Assembly (NCBI GenBank): GCA_038496675.1
Contig: CM076651.1
Location: 11,528,652 to 11,592,651 of the forward strand
Reading direction: 5' to 3'
Length of the DNA: 64,000 nucleotides
From: Rachycentron canadum
Taxonomy: Eukaryota; Chordata; Actinopteri; Carangiformes; Rachycentridae
How positions within the stretch are numbered: the stretch's first letter is position 1; each line of letters starts with the position of its first letter. A program made the position numbers and the translations under genes. The notes under the pieces are model-generated. The model searched no databases. It saw only the letters and a program-made list of their open reading frames with translations, and was not told the DNA's origin. This document shows positions 1 through 12,200 of the stretch, one piece after another.

Positions 1-234
1 TCAACACCAATGTGTTTCCATCTGCAAAACTGCTGCTCACTGGACTTTTTTTTTTTTTTTTTTTTTGCAACCATTTTAAGAAGAAAACTCGAGAACCTGA
101 TGTGTGTGAAAGTCTCAAGACATTCATAAATATTCAAACCAATAGGTCTGGCAGCAACAATCATGTCACTGAGTGTCACATTTATTCTCTGAAGTCTCAT
201 GTTTGCGATTAACTGAAGCTCCTTTACCTGTATG

Positions 235-330
235 ATTTCGTCCACTGCACTGCTGCCTCATGATTGGTAGATTGGACAATTGCCTGAATGAGCAGGTGTT
301 CCCAATGAATTGCTGCTCAGTGAGCATCTA
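235..330 (+). repeat. Degenerate dispersed fish repeat (tail fragment)
   Basis: The stretch contains catgattggtagatt, then atgagcaggtgttccc, then gctcagtgagc. This order matches, from memory, the 3' tail of a repeat widespread in teleosts that normally ends in 'aggtgttcctaataaagtg'. The copy is worn and has no coding capacity. The family class is not assigned here. Confidence 0.5.
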
Positions 331-352
331 TTCACTTTTTAGTCTTAAAAAC

Positions 353-358
353 AATAAA
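353..358 (+). promoter_or_regulatory. Candidate plus-strand poly(A) signal
   Basis: AATAAA on the plus strand. In human, PLCG1 is followed by the convergent gene ZHX3. If that order holds here, ZHX3 would be transcribed on the plus strand and end near the left edge, so this could be its cleavage signal. No ZHX3 coding sequence is visible in the window, so this is only a possibility. A second AATAAA lies at 1005-1010. Confidence 0.2.
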
Positions 359-1036
359 GCCTTTATCTGTCCTTGGATACACGCCTAAAAAAGCTGTATT
401 ATAAATCAATTAAATGCATTTAAAAATACACATGTACAGCAAATGTAAAACATTGGCCCAAAACTGAACAGCGCTGAGAAAAAGAAACTGGCCACTGGGT
501 GAATCTAACTGCTGACCCCTGGTGTATAGTACAGGGTACAGAGGGTGGTGGTTCTAAAATGATGAGGTCTCCCTGATGTTGACTAAAATAATAGTAGCAT
601 ATGAATAGTTTTAGTCCCGATATATATCTATACAGACCTATAACAGAAAGGCCACCCATGTGGTTTGGAGGTTTATGTTATTTCTAATATATCATTTATA
701 GCAAAAATGACCATCACACTTTCCTATAGCCTAAAATTATGTATTAAAGTTTTTTTGTAAATGAGATATGAGATTCTATGATTATTATTGCATAAAAGAG
801 ACAGATTGACCCACAAAAACCACTGTCAGCTGATCACTTTAAACTTTCAACAGTTAAGTCCACCTCATCTCAGGCTGCTATTAACACATTTGAGACTGAA
901 ACTTAAATACTCTCTTCCTGTGGTGCAGTATCTCCAGCTTATGAAACCAACTGTATATTGTGCACCTGACTAAGTCACACTCAATTACATTTCTATGCAA
1001 AGAAAATAAAACAAAGTAGTATAAAGTAGTAAGTAT

Positions 1037-4000
1037 TTTATTTACTTTTCAGGCTTGAATATGTTCCATATGAAAGGCAAAATTAAAATGAATACTTTTC
1101 CTCTCCATAGTTTAGGCACATAACAGAAAGGCGACTGTAAATGAGACCGTCAGTAACAAAACAGACAAAGGTTGGAGAAAAAAAAAAAAAGAAAAAAAAA
1201 AGCAACACAAATGAAACTTCGGGGCTTTGTACACCCACACAGGAGTTCTTAGTTATTCTGTTTGATTTGACCTCTTTAGAGTTTGTTGTCCTGCGATAAC
1301 AAGTACAACAAACCAAACAGGAGAGTCAGGGACATGCTGTTAAACATGGTCCGTACACGCTCACACAGTGCTGAGTGGAGGTCCGACCAGCTAAAATGAG
1401 TAACAACACCTGTGCGGGTGTGCCATGGCTGTGCAGTTGCTTTGAACCCAGCAGGGCAGCTGAATGATGTGGCTTTATTTAACGTGATGTGTACATAAAC
1501 AGGCACATAGACTTCAGCAGACAGGTCAGCAATAAGAGAAATGCAGCATTGGAGGGAGAGCTCTCCACAGAGACCATCCATCGACCACTGGAGGAAAAAT
1601 AAATGTAATATGGAGGAGCTTTGGGATTAATATTGGCGTGCAAACACACAAAAAAAAAAAAATGCCAAAAATTTCAGTGACACCTCAAGTGTTCGCTCCT
1701 GTCCCTGCTTTTACCTTAAAATCATACCATATGGCTTAGGTGTGTCTCAGTGGTCAAACACTGAGTGAGAATACTGAGTTTACATCATATAGTCATCACA
1801 TACAAACAGAGAAAACACTGTTTCTGATACAAACCTGGAAAGATAACACCATTGGTTATATGGGCTGACTGAAGGCTCAGACCCCCCCCCCCCCAAGGCT
1901 CTTTGTCATTCATCAGCCACAGAAACACAGCTACAACACACTCTGAAGCTTAGACTTGGCCTGCTCCTCCCAAACACACTGTCACGCAGGAAATGAGAAA
2001 TCCCTGCATATTTAAGGGCACCAGCATTTACCTCAAGAGAAGTCAGACTAACATTTATGAGCAGAAGCCAGAATGAGGATCTGAAGTTGGGAATGATGAA
2101 TTTTGAAGTGCAGCATTTGAGCCTCTTGTTTACACAAAGTTTCCATTAAATTATGGGGAGTGGCAATTTATAACTGTCTCTTATGGCAGTGTAACTTCAA
2201 ATCCTCACAGGTTTCTGAAAAGCAGCTTAGTGCTGTGACAAAACTCACCAGGAACATCATGGCAGCACAAACACAAAATGTCCCTTTTGTCTCATGGCAT
2301 GATTTTTTTTTTTTTTTTTTTAAACACCTTATTCTTTCAGTACAAACCTTCACACTTGCTTACAATTCTGAATTTCTATCTTAAATCAAAGATGGGAGGC
2401 TCCAATTGTCCAAATGTTGACAATGTAAAAGTTAAAACAAGCTGGTCACAGTAAAACACCATTGCTTAGGAGCTTCGAACCCCTTTATGAGATGTCTGTT
2501 GGAACTAAAACACACCTCTCAGAAAAACTGATGGTTTTATGTTCACTATAGTCACAGAGCTGTCAGTTATAGTAACAGCTGTTGGGAACAGATTAAAACA
2601 ATGAGTGAAGGGGCCAACATTTTGTTTTAAACCTTGAAATGTCAGTAAAAATAACCACATTTCCAAAACATTCAATATTAAATCCTGAGAACACAGGGCT
2701 ACACAACACTCTCCATCTCCAATTTCCATAATTACAGTATTAATAGTATATTGACATTTTTGACAACATTTGCCACCTTCTGTATTAATGAAAATGTTTT
2801 AAATGTGAGTACATAATCGTGTTCCTCAAAGCACTTCACATCATACAGCCGAGTCATCAGTATTGTCATTTTAACTCGCAGCCCTAAGAACATTTCCTTG
2901 ATTGACAAGACAACAGTGCTGCCATTAAAAAGCCCATTAAAGCAGGGGATGACGATACAAGCAAAAGCGAGGACCCCCCCCCCCAAAAAAAAAAAAAAAA
3001 AAAAAGGGACACAATTACCATTCAAGACTCCAAACACAACCCCTTTTTAGGGTTGACATATATCCCTGGTACAGCTTTATCACATAGTGAGGTGATTCCA
3101 TACAGACATGATCATCAGGAGTAAGACTCTCAGTGAGAGACAGACGCTTCAATGTGTCAGGCTCGTAAAGATGCAGGAAAGTGGAATGATGTGCAATTTT
3201 TTGTGGAATGTAAGTTAGATAAGGGAAAAAAAAAAAAAAAAAAAAAAGCCTGGCTGTGTCTGCATTTATGCATGTTTGCAGACATGACATGACATAACAT
3301 AACATGTGATGCTGCCTTCTCTCCCACTGTGTCCAACACATACAGGTACTGACTTCTTCCTGATGCCGTCAGAAAGATCCAGGATTAAGGTGTTAGGCTG
3401 GAGATGCAATCCTCCACGTAAGCAGAGAGGAGAGAGACATTAAAAAATAGCCGTAGAGAGCCCTCGTGTTTTACACATATACATTAAAAAAAAAAAAAAA
3501 AGTCACATCATGAATGTTAAAAGGTTTAAATAATTATAATAATTAAAAACATGGAGACAGGAGCTCTTTGAGAGCAGGTCAGCTGCTGCTGTTCTCTGGC
3601 CAACAGCATAGCAGGAATAAATATATATATTCATAGACGCCAAATAGAGAAGAGCAAAGGAACTTAACTGGGAAACAGTTTCAAACTGATACCTTTTAAA
3701 GCTCTCTCCCTCCTCTTAGCCTCCAAACTAAGCAGCTGTTGTGCACAAATAAAACACAAGGAGGACAAGCTGCTCTGCGAATGGCCAGTCCAGAGCTGGG
3801 ACTTGTTCAGCTATGTTTTTTTGTTCTCCTGTGAATGTCCGTTTCTTCTTCCTGTCCACAGCAGTCAGCTTCCTCTCAGCGCCCCCCGCCCCCCTCCTCC
3901 TCTAATGTCCGAGTCCCTTCTTCTTGTCAGGCGAGTGGTGAGGAGGCTGGGCGGCAGGGAGGGAGGGAGGGAGGGAGAGAGAGGGTGGGTATTGGAGGAT

Positions 4001-4200
4001 GAAGGGAGGGAGAGCTGCCTGAAATGTAGGCCAAAGCGGTGGTGGGCGTTTCCATGGAAACAGTGTTCACAGCAGTCAGTGACATCATCAGTACGGGGAG
4101 AGGCGACTGGGTGAGAAGGAGGGGGTTGAGGTGGAGGAAGTTGGGGGTGGGGTGGGTGAGTGGGGGGGTGCAACAGAAATACGTCCTGATTTGCTTGGAC
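1037..4200 (-). other. PLCG1: PLCG1 3' UTR and downstream DNA
   Basis: No coding exon was found between the PLCG1 stop (4201-4203) and the left edge. Minus-strand AATAAA signals occur at 1474-1479 and 1037-1042, so the 3' UTR may run up to about 3.1 kb; the true end cannot be fixed from sequence. The stretch holds many homopolymer runs (A or T runs near 1180, 1650, 2303, 2985, 3224 and 3487; C runs near 1881 and 2976) and a GGGA-type purine run at 3957-3980. Confidence 0.45.
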
Positions 4201-6225
4201 TCAGACGCGGTTCTCTCCACCCACTCTGGTCCTCCGCAACATCCTGAGGTGAAGACAAAGACAGGAGGATGTCTCGAATCTTCTCGACTTCAAAACTCAC
4301 TGAACGCACCAAAGACAACACGCCATACATTTACCTCCTGTTCTGTGGGTCCATGTGGTCCAACAGTGTCTCCTGGGACACCCTGAAGTCATCTAGAGGG
4401 GACTGGTAGCGGGATTCAAAGGAGCCCTCCCTCCCCCTGTAAGCCATGGCCTGGGCCGGCGACTGGGGCAGAGCAGACATGCTGGAGGAAGTCGAAGACA
4501 CAGAGGTCAACTCCCCCAGACGTTCGCGTCCTGCTTGAGCAGATGCTGACATTGATGTGGCTCCGACTGCGAGAAACGGGCTCAGAACCTCTCCGTTTTC
4601 ATCCTGGGGCAGCAAGAAGAGAGATGATTCATGCACCAAAGTGTCAACCCAATGGTCCTCCACTGTTCGTGGCGTTATAGCTGAATGTGCGCTTTAGATT
4701 GTTTCCTAAAGATTTAACATACAGGCTCCTTTTAAAAGAATAATTTGACATTTTGGGAAATGTTGTTTAGACCTAGATGCTCTGTGCCTGTATGTTAATT
4801 AGAATAGATTAACTAATTCGGTAACTCAGTAACTCAGACAGGGAACAGCTAACCTGTCTAGAACTGACATGTTATGTCTTATTTGTTTTAGCTGTGCAAA
4901 AATAGTTACAAAATACAAACTGAAACCTTATTACCTTATTGGTTATGCCTTGGACATAACCCATTTGTAAAGCCACCTGCCTTTTGGCTTTAGCTGCTTT
5001 ATGTTTGTATATTAGTGCTTGCAGTGTTTATTTCAAGTTAAGACATCATGGAGCAGGTTAAGGAATGGCACACTAACAAAGAGTAGCTCACCCTGCCTCT
5101 CCTGATATCCATATGGACTAAGAGAGAAGCCAACTCCAGATCCTCGTTGTAGCTGTTCTTCAGAGGTACTGACCGGTAACCTGGCACCACGCAAAGAGAC
5201 AGAAACACAAGACCTTTATTACATTACAGACTTGCATTAAGATTTTTGGGTCATCTTAGAGAGCATATTATTATTGAGTGTACCTGTCTTGAGACCATGA
5301 ATGGGGAATGTCGCCTGAGCCAAGAAATTTTGGTCATTGAACATGTCAATCTCATAAACCACAAAGCGGAGGAAGGCAAATGCAGAGTTGCACACTGTGA
5401 ACTCGAACGACTTCCGGGGCCACGTGGGGTTCAGACCGTTATCAGCTGGAGAAAACAAAAAGTGATATGAGAAATGTACAATATGTATTTACCAATGTCC
5501 GGCAAGAAAAAACAGACATGGAGTAACATAAACAAAAAGTGGGGGCTGGACATCCTGACTACCACCAGCTTAATTTTCTTACTTCATGACCTTATCTAAT
5601 AATCAAGTCTGAGTACAGCAACAACGAAAGGACAAACTTAAAGACTTGGGGCTACAGAATAGTGGAAATACTTTACAACATCAGGAGATGACCTGACGAT
5701 AAAAGGATTCAGTTGCACAATTACTTTCCTTCCTTTAACCTCCCCATCACTGTCTGCCACACAAAAGTGTAAATACAAAGAATGTCAAAGTATGTGGCAA
5801 ACACCTTATATGATAAAGCCACAAAACAATAATCCACCAACTGAAATATTTCTCTTCTCTGGCTGACACCAGACCATAAAAACCTGATGAGGGCTGTGCC
5901 AGAACAATGTCCACGCTATGTGTTGTTTTCCCTTTTTATTCCCACACATTGGCTTAGTTGTTTGTACAGCTTCCTGTTTTTCTAGGACCAGACAGGAAAT
6001 TACACGAGCGTTGTGCATCCAGTAAACAGTAACTACTTTTTTCTTCAGTTTTGGCAGAGTATGACTTAACTGGCTAAGGGACCCAGGGTTAAAATTAGAG
6101 CGGCTCTCACCTTCTGAGTCTGTTTTTTGCTTGGCGCTGTCATACTCTGCCCCACAGACCTCGATCTCAATCAGAGGACAAACAATGCCACGTCCGTGCT
6201 TAGGCAGATGCCGGGCGCCCAAAAC
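4201..6225 (-). CDS. PLCG1: PLCG1 exons 28-32: C2 domain and C-terminal tail
   Basis: Coding exons 6111-6225, 5284-5445, 5092-5180, 4335-4603 and 4201-4243. They encode the C2 domain (VLGARHLPKHGRGIVCP, CGAEYDSAKQKT, ADNGLNPTWPRKSFEF, FLRFVVYEIDMFNDQNFLAQ, LKTGYRSVPLKN) and a Ser-rich tail ending GREGSFESRYQSPLDDF. The last exon is short and easily missed: it adds RMLRRTRVGGENRV and the stop, matching the human end RRTRVNGDNRL. Without it the preceding frame would stop at a TAA inside the intron donor. Confidence 0.94.
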
Positions 6226-9200
6226 CTTCAGAGGATAAGAAGAGGAAGACAAGGTTACAACTTTTCCTGTCATTTGTTTCAGCGCATAACTGCAATACAT
6301 TCATAAACTACGGCAGAGGTTTTGGTCGTCTAACTCTGTGGGTTAGTTTTGGCGATGGAAGTCTTTTTTTCAATTCGTGGATGTTAATTGCGATGGCATC
6401 CTGAGAGAAAGATATGCTTGGAAAGTGCAAGTCACACAGAATCTAAAAATATTTGTATCAAATCTGATATTCTAACATCAGCTCATATTCTAGCAGTCAG
6501 ACACAAAGGTTTCACAGTACCCCAGGAGCCTTCATGAATCGTGTGCCACAGGACCTGCTCTTACTGATGTAGATTAAAAGGGCTAAACCAGAATTACAAA
6601 TTTCTTGTTGTCTTCAGAACAGTAAGCAACTGTCCCTTTAACCTCACACTGGTGTATCTTTGCCTCACGGTTCTCCCTCACCAATCCCCTACCTTTAGCT
6701 TTCTCTGAAGGCCAAAGAAAGGTGCCTCATCATTTGAAAACTCTTGTATAATGTCATCACACGTGCAAACACACAGCCAACTCCTCACACCACTGTACCT
6801 CTATATCTAGAGTGACTTGTTCAAGGCCTCGTAGTGTGTGTCTGTCAAATGGATCAAAGTTATCATCCCTCATGATGGGCGGCTGAAGGACGTAGCCACT
6901 CCTTCCATTCAACATAAACAGAGCCTGGTTCATCTGCATGGGCTTGTCTGCATTAAAAAAATGGATATCACATTTATGAAAGCTGTAGGCAGTTTCTGTT
7001 TATTGTTGTTATCTCTGACAAGAAGGTAGATGTACAATACCTGCTGTCTGGAAGTTGAGTGCCACCAGCTGAGACCCGCACAGCCACATGGGCAGTGGGT
7101 CATAGTTAGATGAGTCTAGTCTCTGGCCTCTGGGGTAGATCCTGGACAGCTGCAGTCGATTATACTGCAGGAACTTCTTTCCCTTGATCTTGTTGACGTA
7201 CTTCTCTGCCTTGGTCTCTGGGAAGGATGACATGTCCCGGAAACAGGCTCGCTCTGTGCCAATCTCTACAGGAGGCAAGGAGAGAGGACAGCACTCACCT
7301 TTCCGTAGGGGTATTGGACAGCTGAATTAAAATCAGTCACATCTACGCTGCTTTGTGTGTTAAACTGCATGTTTTCAGTCCCAAAGCGTGTGTAATCCTT
7401 ACTGTCTTCATCAAACGGCACAGGCCTACAGTAGATGACCAGCTCGGATAATTCCAGTGCAATCTTCTTCCTTCTCTCCATCATCTTCCCCTCTTCCAGC
7501 TGTGTATAGACATAACTTTAAATATAGCTGCACCAACAGCAACACATCACTTCTCACTTTGCATTTCCACAAAAAAAGTCCTAAACCTTTATTCTTGCCT
7601 CTACCACTGCTCAGATGGCTGCACCAAGCAACGCAAAACAACTTTTGCATTGCGTGAGAGCGTGGGTGTAACTGTATGAGTCTGCTGACAAACACCAGAT
7701 GTGCTCATAGCGCAGTCTATGCTTCCTAAATACAGGTTATGGGTATTATAAAGCAACCACAAGTCACACGTGGCCCTTTGAACACAATGCGGCACAAGCA
7801 TGATAAAAACTGAAAGCCAACATTTGCTGTCAGCCACTAGAAACAGTATAGATACCTTGGCTTCTGAGGTCATGGTGACCTCACGGATCTTGAAAACCCA
7901 TTCGTTGAGCTCCTCTTGGCTGCTGGCAGCAACATCCAGCACCTGCCCAGTCCGCATGGCTGTATTTGGCACAAGGGAGAAGACGTGGGGCCTGCTGCCC
8001 TTCCCATCAGTACGTGCAACTGAGGAGAAAACAAAGCAAACGGTTCGAAAAAGGTACAGAGAAACAGGAAGGCAAATGTGAAAGGACTTTAATTCAACTG
8101 GAGTTATTATATAATTGTAAGAAATAAAACAAATATAAACAGGGCTAATATGAAAAGATAATAATGCTGTCTGTAAATGATAACTGGTCTTGAGCTTCAC
8201 TTGCCTCTGATTTGGTTTTTATAAAATGTTTTTGCAGGAAATCTGCAATTAATTTTCTTTAAACTCAAATAATTCACTGATCCTTTTCTCAATCAGCCAA
8301 TTAATCATTTGATCTAGGAAAAGAGTAAAAAGAATATGCCCAGAATAATTTCCTGAAATATAAGTGACATCCTTAAATGGGGTGTTTTGTTTTACTAACA
8401 GTCCCCTAAAAATATTTAATTACTATTGTGTGAAATAAAGAACTTTCACGCTCGCTGACCTAAACATTAAATGATTGTCATGTTTGCTTGCAAAATCACG
8501 TATATAATCAATCCACTGTCAAAAAAGTTACAGGTTAATTTTCTTTTGACTAATCATTAAATTGACAATAAGTCACAGCTCAGGTTCATTATTGCCAGGT
8601 GCTTTCTTCATGTTTAAAATCTCTCAGTCAGCAACTATTTGATTGGCTGTGCTTTCAGAACAAGGTCAGAGGCAAACTGTGTTAAAGTTCAAATAATTTA
8701 AACTTTGATGATATTGACCCTTGAGGCATAGCTGCTGTGCTCACTTTAGAGTAGCCTCACAAGTGGTGTGATTCTGTCAGTGGTTGTTTGAGGGTAGCCT
8801 TGGAACAAAGATAAAATTAGAGGTTTCCAATACTACCACTAGATGGAGCCAAAGAGCCACCACAACACACAAACAAACACTCAGGTATTCAGTGTTAAGC
8901 AGAGGCCACAGCAACACACTACGGCATGTGCCAACACTAATGGGTGTATACTGACTGGACTAGAGGATGTCAATAAAATACCAGATATAGATCTGGGAGA
9001 AAAATCAATGGTAATTATAAAACTGAACACAGAAGAGTTAATAAAAAAATAGAAGAATGAAACTGACTATAAAAAGATAGCAAAGAACGCTGTGATTGTG
9101 TCCTTTTGCAATTAAAAACCAAGAGTTAGGCAATCATGATCAAGCCTATATGACAGCCAGAGGAGGGGGTTGCCCTCTGGCAAGGTGACCGTCTGCTCTA

Positions 9201-12200
9201 TAGCCCTGCAGCACAGAGTCAAACAGGAAGTGGAGGGGCCACGCACAAATCTGGCAGGAAGACACGTCCACACTTCCTCTCAGCAGATCTCCCAGAGGGC
9301 TGTTCTCTGTCATCTCCTGCTTGACAGAAAAGAGGAGGATTAGGATAAAAGTTGTTGAGCCTTTTGAAACTATAATCCAAATTACACATGTATCCCTGTG
9401 ACAGTGGATAACAGGCCTGACCTCCCCATGAGGGTGGGGGAGTGCAGGTGCACTCATTACACTTTAAGTATACAAACTGTAGCTTTCTCTCTGTTTGTGT
9501 TTGATCCTCACAGTTCTGTCAGGCTCTGCGGCTGATGGACTGATCTCCTCCACATAGTTTGCAGGAAACCACAGCTGCTTCTTCCCTCCACAGTCACCCT
9601 TCCACCTAAGAGAAAAGGAGATAATAAGATGTGTTGAGCAGATGGGGAGGGGGGGGGGTCCTAATGGATAATGAAGAGCCATTTCCTGGATGAATGTTAT
9701 GCCAGTCACACACCATCCTCCTTCCTGTTTGTCCACATTAGAGATGATGGTGTTCTTGGTGAAGGAGAGCTCATCATCTCTCTGTGCTTTATACTCGTAC
9801 ATGGCTCTCACCGTGCACTGAAAAGACGAGGTGGAAGGTTTCAACACACATTCACCATCTTCGCCATACACAAGTCCAAACGTGCAGGATTTTCCACATG
9901 ATCTCCATGCTCACCTTGAATGTTGGCATTTGGTTTGCCTCCACGTAAAAGCCTGGATTCCTGCCCTCATAAAGAGACCCGTAGTCTGGCTCCTGTTGGA
10001 CAACACATTATGTGTTAATGATTCAACTGCAGGAGATTTTACCACTGATTTAATATTTCTTTGTACAAGATACTGTCACATTTTTTCAGATTGCATTCTT
10101 AAGATAGGCAATATTTGTTATTTATTCATCTTTGGTAAGTGTGCCTAAAACTGCACAGTGGCACTTACAGCAGTGCCTATCTTCTCCAGTGTGTCCTCAT
10201 TGATGGGGTAACGCAGCTTCATTTTGCGGTACAGAGGATGTTTCTCATAGTAGCTGATGAGATCTACTAGGCTGTCAAACTCTGAGGTGCCCAGCACCAC
10301 AGTCTGACCCTCCTGCTGTACACGACAGTGCTTTATCTTACCCTCGGCTCTGTAAAGAAACCACAGACATCTTCAATCATCTTATCAGTTAATAATTAAT
10401 CTACACTCTTCCTGGTACATTAAAAATGAGGGTTAGGGTTATTTAGTAAATAACATATAAACAAATTATTTATCTATGTATATATAATGTTAAAAAACAA
10501 GTATTAGTTAATGAGGCAGGGTGGGTTGGTGACCCATAGGGGTGAGTTACCTGAAGGAAATGGCAAACGAGTTGGGTTCTGCCCTCTTCCTGACGAGGAA
10601 AGCCCCGTCACGTGGAACCCTCATCAACATGTTCTCAGCGTGGCTCCTGGAGAGGTTGGCATGGTACCACCTTGTACAAACAACAAAACATAGACCAGAC
10701 AGAAGATAATTGCAGGCATGCAACTTTTCACTTCACTTCTGTTGTTCACTCTAGATGAGGGTGTCAGCTCCCACTCTACAGTGTTAGCTATAGTTATTTA
10801 GGGTTGAAGCAAAAATGGGTGTTTAAATGAACAAGATGACAAAAAGTACATCACTGAAGGTCAGCACTGAGTGTTTCATAATTTAATAATCTTTCCAATC
10901 TGCATTAAGACTCACTCTTTGCTTTCGTGGGCATTGGTCTGCGGCACTGGCTCAGTCAGCTTCATCTCAAACTCGTTGCAGCGCAGCGCCACCTGCTGGT
11001 AGTGGCTGATCAGGGCAAAGAGTGTGTCAAACACCAGGTTGTCAGTCAGGTAGAACTTGGGGCTGCCTGCCTCCTGACGTGAGTGGATACGACAGTGCTG
11101 TACCCGCCCTGAACGCCTGGTGCAGAGATGATTGACATGGAGAAAAAGAGGTTATCATTAGATCATTATGAACAAGAGAAAGCTTGCTGAAAACATGCTT
11201 AGCCTTGAACATGCCCTCTGAAGGTATCCACACGTTGTTTCCATTACATTGTGTGTGAATCACATATACACAGACTGATTAGCTTTTAGGTACCGCCACT
11301 CATGCAGAGCCTATGCAGAGGCAGACGGAAGGTGAACAACAATTCAGACCGTGACAACAACCAGATTGACATTGATTGATGTGCATTTTCGTGTACTCTG
11401 CTATTTGCACAAGTTAAGTCCACACAGAATGAGTAAGGGAGGGTTTCTCATAGATATTTACAGTAATGAATTAGAAACATTAATTTCCAATCAAATTCAA
11501 AGATGAATTTAAGTGTCCGTTTCATGAACAATAATTTTGTCAATATAGTCCTGTGTTATCTACAGTCCATTGCTGCTAAGCATATGCGGAGCCTGTGTTA
11601 ATTGTGCAGGAATTATGAATACAAACTCATGTGCACTATACCAGAATGACAGTGTGTAATCTCCCACAAATGTCTCGCTCTCTCGGACCAGGAAGGAGCC
11701 ATCTGGAGCTCCGGTTTCCAGGCAGTACTCAGACAGCAGCCTCTCTGCTATCTGCCGCCCGTCCCGGCCTGCACCCAGCTTCCCATGGAACCATTTCTCG
11801 GTCACGTGCTGGTCCATACCATTGGACACCTGTGAGATTATAAAACAGAGGGATATGCTCTTAAACTAATAGCGCTCAACAATGTCTCCTCACATTCAGA
11901 AACAAACATACATTGCATTTGAAAAATATTCAGACCCCTTATATTTTGTCACATTTTGTTATGTTGCAGAGTGAGAGTGATGCTAAAAAAAAAACAACAA
12001 CAAAAAAAAAAAAACACTGTCTAATTATGGGAAAGGGTCTTGGTAAGAGAGGTGACCAAGAGCCTTATGGTCACGCTTGCTGAGCTCCAGGGATTCTGTG
12101 TGATACGATGGGATATACAATTGATTGATTTAAAAAAAAAAATTCTAGCATAAGGCTGGACAGGAAAATTATGACGCCGTCTGAACACTTTGTGAATTCA

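Noticed and set aside
5806..6300. 164-codon frame in the PLCG1 C2 region
   Set aside because: Only the part within 6111-6225 is a real exon; the rest is intron read-through on both sides.
9150..9200. Candidate PLCG1 exon after an acceptor at about 9207
   Set aside because: No frame matches PLCG1; the exons 9247-9316 and 7856-8019 join perfectly without it (QIFARTDGKG).
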